A stretch of DNA of 64,000 nt from Bacteroidetes bacterium UBA1941 (GTDB lineage Bacteria; Bacteroidota; Bacteroidia; Chitinophagales; LD1). The stretch lies in NCBI GenBank assembly GCA_002336805.1, contig DDEZ01000007.1:186001-250000 (forward strand), in the 5' to 3' direction. Both the position numbers and the translations under genes were made by a program. The notes under the pieces were generated by a model, which had not been told where the DNA came from, made no database searches, and saw nothing but the letters and a program-made list of their open reading frames with translations. Positions 18,356 to 26,748 of the stretch are shown here, piece by piece (position 1 is the first letter of the stretch; each line of letters opens with the position of its first letter).

Positions 18356-18775
18356 ATGAAAAACTTCATCCTCAAGCTATTTATCAATTCGATCTCGGTG
18401 TTCGTATTAGCCAAATATATACTCACCGGCGGTGTACATGTAGAGAGCTTTGGCTATGCCGTGATCGTGGCACTGGTACTGGCGTTGCTCAATGCTTCCG
18501 TGAAACCTTTGCTCGTCCTCTTCACCCTGCCGGTCACCATCCTGACCCTCGGCATCTTTATCCTGATCATCAATACAGCCATGATACAGCTGGCTGCCTA
18601 CCTGGTACCCAATGGAGGGTTTAGGGTTGATGGCTGGTGGTGGGCTTTCTTCTTCAGTATATTATTATCATTTCTTAACAGCCTCTTGGAACGATTTGTG
18701 CGTAGCACCACTCAGCCATCTGCGCCGGATAATGGAGTGCAGGTGTTCGACAAGGATGGCAACAGGATAGCATAA
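18356..18775 (+). CDS. Phage holin family (4_2 superfamily)-like small membrane protein
   Basis: 139 residues from ATG 18356 (MKNFILKLFINSISVFV); the frame opens at 18338 with a weaker start. There are four predicted helices, with the family signature LALLNASVKPLLVLFTLPVTILTLGIF. Despite the family name these are chromosomal inner-membrane proteins in many bacteria, and no phage genes are nearby. A short hydrophilic C-terminus follows. Function unknown. Confidence 0.85.
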   Translation: MKNFILKLFINSISVFVLAKYILTGGVHVESFGYAVIVALVLALLNASVKPLLVLFTLPVTILTLGIFILIINTAMIQLAAYLVPNGGFRVDGWWWAFFFSILLSFLNSLLERFVRSTTQPSAPDNGVQVFDKDGNRIA

Positions 18776-18852
18776 TGCAGAGTATTAAACTCTCCTAAAA
18801 TTTTCCTGTCCTATAGAAATAAGAGCATCTTGGCCACGTTTAAACAAAAACA

Positions 18853-19392
18853 ATGACTACAATGAAATATATCCTGATGGCAGCCGTAGCCATGCTCACC
18901 ATGAGCAGCTGCAAAAACCTGGTACCCTACTCAGACTCAGTCAAGACCAAATACAATCTGAATGACGATCAGCTGAAGCACATCCAGTTTTATGTATCAG
19001 ATCCTATCGTGCTGCAGCACAAGGTGACAGACGGCACCAGCACGCAGGTGGCAGACGGCAAGATCAAGATCATAAATGGTGAAAAAGTAGAGGAGATCAT
19101 CATCCGCAGCGGCACACCGGGCGTGCTGGTCAGAAATGATGATGGCAAGTTTGAGGTCAGCTTTGAGAAAGGCGACGACCATTACCTCCGCTTTGGCTCT
19201 AATCCTAGCCGCTACAACTCTTATGTACTCCTGGCCAGTGACTGGAAAGGTAAAATAGGTACGGTAACCTATGCTGGCAATAAGTACTACACATCTCCAG
19301 AGAGTGCAGATGCCATCCTCCTCATAGATATCCGCAAGATAGCCAACTACCAGAAAGACGAGCGCGTAGCCAAAGGCCGCAAGGTAAATTGA
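18853..19392 (+). CDS. Predicted lipoprotein of unknown function
   Basis: 179 residues. The signal MTTMKYILMAAVAMLTMSSC has a lipobox (MSSC, Cys 20); ATG 18862 (MKYIL) is an alternative start. The mature part is beta-rich without cysteines (LKHIQFYVSDPIVLQHKV, KIKIINGEKVEEIIIRSGTPG, HYLRFGSNPS) and ends in a basic segment (KDERVAKGRKVN). I recognise no family. It is followed by a strong terminator, so it forms the end of a unit or a single-gene unit. Confidence 0.75.
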   Translation: MTTMKYILMAAVAMLTMSSCKNLVPYSDSVKTKYNLNDDQLKHIQFYVSDPIVLQHKVTDGTSTQVADGKIKIINGEKVEEIIIRSGTPGVLVRNDDGKFEVSFEKGDDHYLRFGSNPSRYNSYVLLASDWKGKIGTVTYAGNKYYTSPESADAILLIDIRKIANYQKDERVAKGRKVN

Positions 19393-19416
19393 TAAAATAC
19401 GACTGCACAGCATACT

Positions 19417-19445
19417 ATCCCGCTTTATACCATCTAAAGCGGGAT
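19417..19445 (+). terminator. Intrinsic terminator after the lipoprotein gene
   Basis: Perfect 11-bp stem ATCCCGCTTTA / TAAAGCGGGAT with loop TACCATC, followed on the plus strand by TTTTATTT. It lies 25 bp after the stop at 19392. Confidence 0.9.
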
Positions 19446-19480
19446 TTTTATTTGGAACGTTTTGGAAAAAACGGCATAAA

Positions 19481-19502
19481 TTTCTAATATCCACATTAGA
19501 AA
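19481..19502. repeat. Inverted repeat in the leader region of rnc
   Basis: Perfect 8-bp arms TTTCTAAT / ATTAGAAA around ATCCAC, 58 bp before the preferred rnc start. It could be an operator or an RNA hairpin. No T run follows, so it is not a terminator. Confidence 0.4.
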
Positions 19503-19560
19503 ACATTGCCCTTGGTTTATGTTTTGCTATTTTGGTATCTGATGACTCAATAGAGTGCTT

Positions 19561-20277
19561 ATGTCCGTGTTGCGCCAGGTTTATAATTTCGTCTTTTCCT
19601 CTGAAAAAGAACTGATCCGTTACGTCCGCTCCGCTACTGGCATCACCCCATCCAATGTTAAACTTTACCAGCAGGTGTTTAATCACCGCTCGCTTTTCGG
19701 CGATAGCCGGGATAATAATGAACGCCTCGAGCTGCTCGGAGATTCTGTACTGGATATGCTCGTAGCTGAGTTTCTATACAAGAAATACCCCTATAAGGAA
19801 GAAGGCTTCATCACCGAACTGCGGGCTAAGATCGTAAACCGCAAAACGCTCAATGAAACCGCACAGAAGCTAGGCCTGCTAGACAAGATCAACCTCAACA
19901 AAAAGATCATGACCGGTATGCCAAAGGATATAGGTGGCAATACTTTTGAGGCGCTGATCGGTGCGCTGTATCTGGATGCGGGATTTGGGCCGACAAAGGA
20001 ATTCGTCTTCAAGCGCGTACTGCGAGACCTGATAGATGTAGATGACCTGGAGGTCACAGACGTAGACTTCAAGAGCAAGATGTACCACTACATCCAGCGC
20101 GAGGGCAAGACCATAGAGTTCAAAGCCACAGAGGAGCAGAACCGTAACCGCCGCAGTTATTTTATAGTGGCGTTAGAAATAGATGGAAAAGTGATAGCCA
20201 AAGGCGAAGGCTATAGCAAGAAAGTGGCCGAGCAGAATGCCGCGATGAACGCGCTGAAGGAACTGAAAGAAGTGTGA
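19561..20277 (+). CDS. rnc: Ribonuclease III
   Basis: 238 residues from ATG 19561; a GTG lies two codons earlier at 19555. The catalytic domain (residues about 15-155) contains NNERLELLGDSVLDMLVAE, the RNase III signature with its Mg-binding acidic residues, and GNTFEALIGALYLDAG with the second catalytic Asp/Glu group. The C-terminal double-stranded RNA-binding domain (residues about 168-238) ends KKVAEQNAAMNALKEL. It processes rRNA precursors and other double-stranded RNA. The usual neighbours acpP and fabF are absent. Confidence 0.96.
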   Translation: MSVLRQVYNFVFSSEKELIRYVRSATGITPSNVKLYQQVFNHRSLFGDSRDNNERLELLGDSVLDMLVAEFLYKKYPYKEEGFITELRAKIVNRKTLNETAQKLGLLDKINLNKKIMTGMPKDIGGNTFEALIGALYLDAGFGPTKEFVFKRVLRDLIDVDDLEVTDVDFKSKMYHYIQREGKTIEFKATEEQNRNRRSYFIVALEIDGKVIAKGEGYSKKVAEQNAAMNALKELKEV

Positions 20278-20298
20278 TGCTATGAAATGTAAAAGAAT

Positions 20299-20784
20299 AT
20301 GGAACCACTACACGAAATAGTTAATTCAATTAAAGTGCTTGCGGTTGCTTATGAGAATTTTTTTGATGGAAAAAGAGAGTTGGGCATCACAGGAGAAATA
20401 GGCGAAGTGGTTATTTGCAAAATGTTCAACTTAAAACTCAATGAAAATAGAATAGAAGAGGGGTATGATGCTTTAGATGAAGAGGGTAAGCGCGTACAGA
20501 TTAAATGTATTAGAAAAGGGAAAGGGGATATTAAAAAATCTAAATCGGGCAGGGTTTCGACATTTTCCAAGCACCCATTTGATTATTGTTATGTTGCACT
20601 GTTCGACTCAGCTTATGAAGTTCAGTCTGTTTATAAAATATCATATGAGGAGGTCGAATTGCTACTGAATGGAAAAAAAAGAAGAAATCCCATGGCTAAG
20701 CAGTTACTTAGTAAAAAGCGTGCGGATTTAATTTACCCCTATGAGAAGGTCTTAGTTAGGAGGCCGCCTTCTCTTCCTTATTAG
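20299..20784 (+). CDS. AT-rich gene with PD-(D/E)XK nuclease-like motif, probable recent acquisition
   Basis: 161 residues. The DNA is visibly richer in A and T than both neighbours, and codon use differs (many AAA, GAA, TTA). The protein has GEIGEVVICKMFNLKL followed by EEGYDALDEEGKRVQIKCI. That E...D...QIK pattern resembles the PD-(D/E)XK nuclease core (acidic residues near 33-36, Asp 57, Lys 69). From memory it also resembles DUF6998-type proteins. The tail is strongly basic (NGKKRRNPMAKQLLSKKRAD). Its last 29 bp overlap the 3' end of the convergent rlmN gene. The nuclease role is inference; it may be a solitary restriction-like or defence protein. Confidence 0.75.
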   Translation: MEPLHEIVNSIKVLAVAYENFFDGKRELGITGEIGEVVICKMFNLKLNENRIEEGYDALDEEGKRVQIKCIRKGKGDIKKSKSGRVSTFSKHPFDYCYVALFDSAYEVQSVYKISYEEVELLLNGKKRRNPMAKQLLSKKRADLIYPYEKVLVRRPPSLPY

Positions 20785-21811
20785 CCAGCTGGCCACAGGC
20801 GGCGTCTATATCCTTGCCCCGGCTGCGGCGCACAGCGGCATTCACACCATTATCGCGCAGGTGCGCTACAAAGGCATCTCTTCTATCCGGCTTAGCGCGG
20901 CGTAGTGTCACACCTTCTACATTGTTATACTCTATCAGATTGACGAATGCAGGGACCTGCCTGGTCAGTTCTATCAGGTGGTCGGCATCTTCTATAGAGT
21001 CATTGAAGCGGTCAAAGAGGATATATTCAAAGGTGACCTTATTACCGGTCTTATCATGGAAATAGTTAAGCGACTTCACCAGCTCCTGCAGTGGATTGGA
21101 GCGGTTGATATCCATGATCTGGTCGCGCTTCTCGTCAGTAGCTGCGTGGAGTGACAGCGCGAGGTTGAAGTTCATGCCCTCATCCGCCAGGCGCTCTATG
21201 CCACGGCAGATACCGGAGGTTGAGACGGTGATACGCTTCTGAGACATATGCAGGCCGACCGGAGAGGTGATCAGGCGGATACTCTGCATCACGTTATCAT
21301 AGTTTAGCAGCGGCTCGCCCATACCCATATAGACTATATTGGTCAGCGGCCGGCCCGTGGTCTCTATAGCGCGCTGATTGATGATCACTACCTGGTCATA
21401 GATCTCACCAAAGTCCAGGTTGCGCTCACGCTTCAGCATGCCGGTAGCGCAGAAAGTGCAACTCAGCGAGCAGCCTACCTGAGAGGATACACAGGCTGTA
21501 TTGCGCTCGCCATCAGGTATCATCACCCCCTCTATCATGCGCTCGTCAAAGAGCTTCATACCCAGCTTCAGTGTACCATCTTTGCTCTGCTGCATGATCT
21601 GCTCACTCACTGCCCGCAGCAGGTATTTTTCTTTGAGCTTTTCGCGCAGTGGCTTGGAGAGGTTGGTCATCTCATCAAATGAGCGTACCGACTTCTGCCA
21701 TAGCCACTCATATACCTGCACACCGCGAAACTTAGGCTCGCCCATAGCCACAAAGGCGGCGGCGATATCCTCTTTGGAGAGTTTGCGGATGTCTGTCAGT
21801 GTAGTGCTCAT
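20756..21811 (-). CDS. rlmN: 23S rRNA (adenine-2503-C2) methyltransferase RlmN
   Basis: 351 residues. The radical SAM cluster motif is CSLSCTFC (Cys 114, 118, 121). The SAM-binding GEP motif occurs in YMGMGEPLLNYDNV. The C-terminal AACGQL carries the methyl-carrying Cys. The enzyme methylates A2503 of 23S rRNA and A37 of some tRNAs, using two SAM molecules. Its 3' end overlaps the AT-rich gene by 29 bp tail to tail. Confidence 0.96.
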   Translation of the reverse strand: MSTTLTDIRKLSKEDIAAAFVAMGEPKFRGVQVYEWLWQKSVRSFDEMTNLSKPLREKLKEKYLLRAVSEQIMQQSKDGTLKLGMKLFDERMIEGVMIPDGERNTACVSSQVGCSLSCTFCATGMLKRERNLDFGEIYDQVVIINQRAIETTGRPLTNIVYMGMGEPLLNYDNVMQSIRLITSPVGLHMSQKRITVSTSGICRGIERLADEGMNFNLALSLHAATDEKRDQIMDINRSNPLQELVKSLNYFHDKTGNKVTFEYILFDRFNDSIEDADHLIELTRQVPAFVNLIEYNNVEGVTLRRAKPDRRDAFVAHLRDNGVNAAVRRSRGKDIDAACGQLANKEEKAAS

Positions 21812-21839
21812 GGCGTTGCAAAAATACTAAAAACAAAGA

Positions 21840-21861
21840 CGGGTCCCTATCAGGAGACCCG
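21840..21861 (-). terminator. Terminator of the DUF1573 gene
   Basis: Stem CGGGTC / GACCCG with an inner CC/GG extension across a bulge. On the minus strand it is followed by TCTTTGTTTTTAG. It lies between the DUF1573 stop (21888) and the rlmN start (21811), so it separates the two minus-strand genes. Confidence 0.7.
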
Positions 21862-21887
21862 CCTTTATAAATTATAACGATGTGTTA

Positions 21888-22358
21888 TTACTTCTTAGGA
21901 GCCGGAGCTGGAGTGGTAGTCGGTGCTGGTGTGGCAGCTGCATCACCTGCTTTCTCTTCTACTACGCCATTGATCTGGAGTACTTCGTTGTTGTTCTTTG
22001 CGTTAGAGCTTACAGTCACAGTCTTTGTGAAGTTGCCCAGACGGTTGATATCATAGTGTACCTTGATAGAGCCATCCTTGCCAGGCAGGATAGCCTCTGT
22101 AGGGCACTGAGGCACAGTACAGCCGCATGAGCCATGGCAGCTGGAGATGATCAGTGGAGATTTGCCTGTATTCTTAAACTTGAAGTAACGTACGGCGTTG
22201 TTTTCGTCGCCCTTTACTACTTTACCGTAGTCTATGTTCTTGGTTTCCCATTTGATCTCAGGAGCATTTGGGTCTGGAGCAGCAGCCGGAGTGGCTTCTT
22301 GCGCGTGAGCGAAGGCGAATGTACCTACGGCAGCGAGCATCAGGATAAGCTTTTTCAT
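21888..22358 (-). CDS. DUF1573 domain secreted protein
   Basis: 156 residues: a signal peptide (MKKLILMLAAVGTFAFAHA), a short Pro/Ala linker, a DUF1573 domain (residues about 35-135; NIDYGKVVKGDENNAVRYFKFKNTG ... SCHGSCGCTVPQCP) and a Pro/Thr/Ala-rich tail ending in KK. DUF1573 is a small immunoglobulin-like fold common in Bacteroidota secreted proteins. The SCGCT motif is characteristic. Role unknown. A single-gene unit bounded by the terminator at 21840. Confidence 0.92.
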   Translation of the reverse strand: MKKLILMLAAVGTFAFAHAQEATPAAAPDPNAPEIKWETKNIDYGKVVKGDENNAVRYFKFKNTGKSPLIISSCHGSCGCTVPQCPTEAILPGKDGSIKVHYDINRLGNFTKTVTVSSNAKNNNEVLQINGVVEEKAGDAAATPAPTTTPAPAPKK

Positions 22359-22548
22359 TTTGTCTTTGATTGTTTTATTAAAGAATTTGATTGCGTGATG
22401 ATCTAAACAAATCTAATGCCTTTTTGCAGTTCACCAATTGCCAAAGCCCGTTTTCGTTGGGTTATTTAACAAATCTTTATGAAATACTGTAATCTGTGAT
22501 ACCCGCCTCTTTCTCACCACCTGAGTGCCTTTGCTTATCTTCGATGGA

Positions 22549-24408
22549 GTGAAATACAGGCTGTTAGTCTTCTTTTATCTTGTATCATTTCTGCTGGTAT
22601 CGATCTGGCAGCAGGTATACCATCTATCCTGGACGCTGGTACCACTGCACAGCCTGCTGATGGTGGGCGTACATACGGGCTCCCTGGTCATCATCGCTGC
22701 ACTCGCATCCCTGATCGGCTCGCGCTATGCTTCTGCTACCTTGCTCGGGCTGTATCTTGTGAAGGTCCTTTTCTTTTACCTGCTCATCTTTGGCAGCGTA
22801 CATTATTGGGGCGATATCATTACTGTCAAGATCCTCGCTACCTATTTCAAAGATCTTAATGGGTTCCTGCATGCCCTCCCATTCTCCTATTCAGAAAGTG
22901 TGCTGGCCATCGCAGCTTTTATTACCATTCCGCTATTGGCTTGCCAGGTCTTCTCCACGCAGATACACAATGCACTGACAGATCTATGGTCTGGCATACT
23001 GGAGCGGCGCCGTGTGGTCATCTCCCTCCTGGCCATCACTCTGATCTGCAGCCCGCTCCTGCTCCGGGCCAAGCGCTACATGCACCTGCGCGGAGAGCCA
23101 CTCATGGTCATGGTGTTTGACCACATGTGGGGTATACATGACAATCCGCTCTTCAGCCAGCGGCGCATCTATGACGGGTGGATAGATGCAAAGGTCCGGC
23201 AGGACTACCGGCAGCAGCAGCTCCCACATGCAAAAAAAAATGTGGTACTGATCATAGTAGATGCGCTACGTGCAGACCACCTCTCTGCCTACGGCTACAG
23301 CCGGCACACCTCGCCCTATCTGGATAGCATGGTGCATAGTGGGCGCGCCGCGCGTATAGATCGCTGCTACTCTACCTGTGCCAGCACACTCTGCGGCGTG
23401 ACCAGCATCCTGCTCTCGCGGGAGTGGGAGGACTGCGCGGTCAATGGATTTAATATCATCGGCCTGCTGCACGATCAGGGGTATCATACTTACACTTTCA
23501 TATCCGGTGCGCACAAGGAGTGGTATAATATGGCTAAGTTTTACTCCGATGATTGCACCATGTATTTCGATGGCAAGGACTCACGCAGGTATTATTTCAA
23601 AGATGACCGCGTACTTTTAGAGGGGCTGGACAAGGTGCCTTCAAACAGTGGTACAGCCTCATTCTTTTACCTCCATCTGCAGTCTACGCACGAGACCGGC
23701 GCACTGCAGGATCGCTATGCTGCATTCCGCCCGTACAAGAAGAGCCTCACCACGCAGGGCATGAATGACCAGACGGCTATCAATGAGTATGACAATAAAG
23801 TGCTGCAGGCAGATGACATTATCCGCCAGCTCATGCAGATGCTGGGAGCCAAAGGCTACCTGCAAAACAGCATGGTGGTCATCACTGCCGATCACGGACA
23901 GGGCCTGGGTGAGCATGGTGTGTCTGGCCATGTAGACTGGCTCTATGACCCGCAGACCGCTGTACCGCTCATCATCATAGATGACAGTACGCAGGTCTAT
24001 CAAAACAGGTCCCTGGCCAATCACATAGATATAGCACCGACCATAGTGGACAGGCTCGGCCTGCCCGCGCCATATACCTGGCAGGGACGGTCACTATTAT
24101 TGCCGGACACTACGAGATACACTTTTCACGAGACGGGCAAAGATCAGCTGGAGACTGGCAGGGCTAAATACATGATACTATACAGTCCTGAGGCCGGTGG
24201 CCGGCACCTCTATAAATACATTTACTCCACAGCCCCCTGGAGGGAGGAGCTCTATGACATCGTCACAGACCCGCTGGAGCTTCATGATATAGCGCCTGAG
24301 CAGAGAGCTTTTATCATTACACACTTTCTGCACAAAGCGATGCCGGAGTCGGAGCAGCTTTACGACACCACTAATTTGCGTACCTTTGGCAAAAACCAAA
24401 ACAAATGA
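22549..24408 (+). CDS. Membrane-anchored sulfatase/alkaline-phosphatase superfamily protein
   Basis: About 619 residues from GTG 22549; a GTG at 22525 adds eight residues. Four or five N-terminal membrane helices (to about residue 185) are followed by a periplasmic hydrolase domain. Its metal-site motifs are NVVLIIVDALRADHLSAYGYSR and VITADHGQGLGEHG. The candidate nucleophile region is CYSTCASTLCGVTS; it lacks the CxPSR motif of true formylglycine sulfatases. The topology resembles lipid-headgroup phosphotransferases such as phosphoethanolamine or phosphoglycerol transferases. It overlaps the BI-1 gene by ATGA. The substrate cannot be assigned. Confidence 0.85.
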   Translation: MKYRLLVFFYLVSFLLVSIWQQVYHLSWTLVPLHSLLMVGVHTGSLVIIAALASLIGSRYASATLLGLYLVKVLFFYLLIFGSVHYWGDIITVKILATYFKDLNGFLHALPFSYSESVLAIAAFITIPLLACQVFSTQIHNALTDLWSGILERRRVVISLLAITLICSPLLLRAKRYMHLRGEPLMVMVFDHMWGIHDNPLFSQRRIYDGWIDAKVRQDYRQQQLPHAKKNVVLIIVDALRADHLSAYGYSRHTSPYLDSMVHSGRAARIDRCYSTCASTLCGVTSILLSREWEDCAVNGFNIIGLLHDQGYHTYTFISGAHKEWYNMAKFYSDDCTMYFDGKDSRRYYFKDDRVLLEGLDKVPSNSGTASFFYLHLQSTHETGALQDRYAAFRPYKKSLTTQGMNDQTAINEYDNKVLQADDIIRQLMQMLGAKGYLQNSMVVITADHGQGLGEHGVSGHVDWLYDPQTAVPLIIIDDSTQVYQNRSLANHIDIAPTIVDRLGLPAPYTWQGRSLLLPDTTRYTFHETGKDQLETGRAKYMILYSPEAGGRHLYKYIYSTAPWREELYDIVTDPLELHDIAPEQRAFIITHFLHKAMPESEQLYDTTNLRTFGKNQNK

Positions 24409-25103
24409 ATACGACCTCATATGATGCTGCCGGACTCAAGCTCGCACAGTCTACATTTATCAGCAAAGTATACTCATGGATGTCCCTGGCGCTGCTCATC
24501 ACTGGTGCAGTAGCCGCCTATGTGGCCAGCTCAGATGCCATGCTCGAGAGTATAGTGGGCAATAGGGGCGTCTTCTACGGCCTGCTGCTGGGTGAGATAG
24601 CCCTGGTGTGGGTGATCTCTGCAGCTATCAATAGACTGTCCGCTACTACTGCTACCGGCCTCTTCATACTCTACTCTATCATGAATGGCTTGACTCTGTC
24701 GGTCATTTTCCTGCGCTATACAGCCAGCTCTATCGGTACCACCTTTTTTGTCACAGCAGGTACATTTGCAGTGATGAGCGTGTACGGCCATACTACCAAG
24801 CGCGACCTGACCAGCTGGGGCAATCTGCTTCTGATGGCGCTCTTAGGTCTGATCATCGCATCTGTGGTCAATATCTTCTGGCAGAATTCTATATTCTACT
24901 GGATCTGTACCTACGTAGGCATACTGATCTTCGTAGCGCTGACCGCATATGACACCCAGAAGATAAAAGAATTTGGGGCGCAGGGATTTGCCGATGCGGA
25001 TGGTATGCAGAAGGGTGCACTGATCGGTGCACTGAGCCTCTATCTTGACTTCATCAATCTCTTCCTTTACATCCTCAGGCTGCTGGGCAATAGGAGGAAC
25101 TGA
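24405..25103 (+). CDS. Bax inhibitor-1/YccA family membrane protein
   Basis: 232 residues with seven predicted membrane helices. Family signatures include TFISKVYSWMSLALLITG near the start and LTAYDTQKIKEFG with LYLDFINLFLYILRLLG at the end. The paired acidic residues of the BI-1 pH-sensing leak channel are plausible there. Start ATG overlaps the preceding stop (ATGA, 24405-24408), so translation is likely coupled. Family members are calcium leak channels or FtsH-associated proteins; the exact role here is unknown. Confidence 0.93.
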   Translation: MNTTSYDAAGLKLAQSTFISKVYSWMSLALLITGAVAAYVASSDAMLESIVGNRGVFYGLLLGEIALVWVISAAINRLSATTATGLFILYSIMNGLTLSVIFLRYTASSIGTTFFVTAGTFAVMSVYGHTTKRDLTSWGNLLLMALLGLIIASVVNIFWQNSIFYWICTYVGILIFVALTAYDTQKIKEFGAQGFADADGMQKGALIGALSLYLDFINLFLYILRLLGNRRN

Positions 25104-25112
25104 TCCGCAAGG

Positions 25113-26444
25113 TCAGACCTCGTAGTCATGCCGCACATTATGTTGCTGCAGGATATCTACGAATGATTCCTTGACACCTGTGCCGGCAGATATGCCATCC
25201 AGACGTGCTTGTATCACACTGAGCATTTCGGCCACTGCTGCGCGGGCCTGCTGCTCTGTCAGACCATATTTTGCAGCCATCCAGGCGTAGTCAAAGTCTT
25301 CAAAACGTATGCGCATACGCTCACGCCACACGCCCATACCATATACAAAGATCAGCGCCGCAAAACCCTCTACACTCACCTCCCCGCTCAGCATAGGCAG
25401 AGAGAGCAGTACGAGTACACATAGGCATGCATGGCGGTAGTCTTCCTCAAAATCTGTCCTGCTATATCCCTTCACACCTTTGCTTACCAGCAGGGCATAG
25501 TATTGATCTTTTGACTGCTCCTCTACGGCCCTGCGATGGCTGGATATCAAGCTCAGTATCAGAAAATAGGCGAGATCAAAAGCCCCACGGCCCCTGCGTG
25601 TAGCCTGCCAGTCTATCATCACATAGCGCCCCTCCTCAGCGATGGGAAACATCATATTGCCTATCCTGGAGTCACCATGTAGCACGGTCTGCGGCTGGTT
25701 CATCAGCGTCCAGCTTTTCACCAGCACTTTGCGCGCAGGTATGCTCCAGCTACCAGCTACCATAGAGTCAAAGAGATGCACAGCCATATCATCTATCGGC
25801 ATCACACGCTTCATGCGGTCAGATGTATCGCCCCAGTACCTGGCATGGAGCGTAGCGAGGCCATCCAGCGCCAGGTCCAGATGCTCCTGAGGGAAACTCT
25901 CGTAGGCGCACTCACGGTACTCTGTATCACCTGTCATCAGCTCTGTGACCAGGCATAGATTGCCAGTGATAAAGGATACTTTTGAGATAAATACACGTGG
26001 GGCCGGTATGCCATCCTGATTCACAAAATATTCATTGAACCATCCCTCCTTGATATGATTGAGCTGAAGGTTAAAGATGGTCTTGTTCCAAATCGTGCCC
26101 ATCACCGGAGCAAATTTGGCGAAGCACTTTAGGGTGTGGTTTTGACCGCTCAGTACATAAGTGATGGTCACGATGGCCGCATTGGACCGGAATATGATGG
26201 CCTGATCCATGGGTGTCACCTCGCAGGCTTCCACCTGCGCACCAGCCGGCAGTACATCTTTGTTTTTCAGCTCGGCTATCAGCCATTCCTTTCGCTGCTG
26301 CAGTTGCTCCACATCTCGCGGAAAGTCGAGCGGAAATCTCAGCTTCCTGTCCAGCCAGGCTATGATGAAACTAATACCTATTACCGGTAGGTAGATAGCC
26401 CATGAGAGATAGATCCGGATAGTGAGCGAAAGAGGTCTGTTCAT
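25113..26444 (-). CDS. Membrane-tethered phosphotransferase of the APH/CHK kinase-like family
   Basis: 443 residues. A hydrophobic segment at residues about 10-27 (IYLSWAIYLPVIGISFIIAW) predicts membrane anchoring. The kinase-like domain follows. The catalytic motif is VLHGDSRIGNMMF (HGD with the Asn) and the metal-binding motif is VMIDWQATRRGRGAFDLAYFL (DW...D). This combination is closest to ecdysteroid/choline-kinase-like (CHK) or APH families, which phosphorylate small hydroxyl compounds. It is tail to tail with the BI-1 gene, 9 bp apart. Substrate unknown. Confidence 0.82.
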   Translation of the reverse strand: MNRPLSLTIRIYLSWAIYLPVIGISFIIAWLDRKLRFPLDFPRDVEQLQQRKEWLIAELKNKDVLPAGAQVEACEVTPMDQAIIFRSNAAIVTITYVLSGQNHTLKCFAKFAPVMGTIWNKTIFNLQLNHIKEGWFNEYFVNQDGIPAPRVFISKVSFITGNLCLVTELMTGDTEYRECAYESFPQEHLDLALDGLATLHARYWGDTSDRMKRVMPIDDMAVHLFDSMVAGSWSIPARKVLVKSWTLMNQPQTVLHGDSRIGNMMFPIAEEGRYVMIDWQATRRGRGAFDLAYFLILSLISSHRRAVEEQSKDQYYALLVSKGVKGYSRTDFEEDYRHACLCVLVLLSLPMLSGEVSVEGFAALIFVYGMGVWRERMRIRFEDFDYAWMAAKYGLTEQQARAAVAEMLSVIQARLDGISAGTGVKESFVDILQQHNVRHDYEV

Positions 26445-26470
26445 TTGCCAAATTTAAAAACAATAAAAAA

Positions 26471-26490
26471 GGCGCATCATGTGATGCGCC
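26471..26490 (-). terminator. Terminator of the T9SS protein and PID-CTERM unit
   Basis: Perfect 9-bp stem GGCGCATCA / TGATGCGCC, with effectively a 4-nt loop when the last pair opens. On the minus strand it is followed by TTTTTTATTG. It lies 22 bp after the small gene's stop. Confidence 0.88.
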
Positions 26491-26512
26491 TTGTACCAAA
26501 TTGTCAAATATA

Positions 26513-26725
26513 TTACCGCTTCCGTGGTTTGAGAGATGTGTAGGCGTAGCCAGCCACACTCATCAGCAGCATGATAGCTCCTCCGTCTACCGGAGCGCCG
26601 GTCGTAGATGGTGGTGGTCCACCTGAGCCCGATCCGCCACCACCTCCCGGCGGCTGGCCAAAGATCGTACCTGTAGCGCCGATCATCATCACTACAATCC
26701 AGGTCTTGAGCATCTTGCTTTTCAT
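26513..26725 (-). CDS. Small PID-CTERM-like protein
   Basis: 70 residues: a signal peptide (KTWIVVMMIGATGTIFGQ), a Gly/Ser/Pro-rich spacer, then APVDGGAIMLLMSVAGYAYTS and a basic end LKPRKR. The pattern P(I/V)DGG, hydrophobic helix, basic tail matches what I recall of the PID-CTERM putative sorting signal of Bacteroidota, analogous to PEP-CTERM anchors. It follows the giant T9SS gene by 23 bp and shares its terminator, so they are probably co-transcribed. Likely a processed surface or membrane peptide; role unknown. Confidence 0.7.
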   Translation of the reverse strand: MKSKMLKTWIVVMMIGATGTIFGQPPGGGGGSGSGGPPPSTTGAPVDGGAIMLLMSVAGYAYTSLKPRKR

Positions 26726-26748
26726 ATTTATATTTTCCTTTTACGTTA

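Noticed and set aside
18356..18775. Prophage remnant because of the holin-family name
   Set aside because: No other phage genes are present and this family is common in bacterial chromosomes.
20299..20784. Calling the AT-rich gene a restriction enzyme
   Set aside because: No methyltransferase partner is nearby and the motif is only suggestive.
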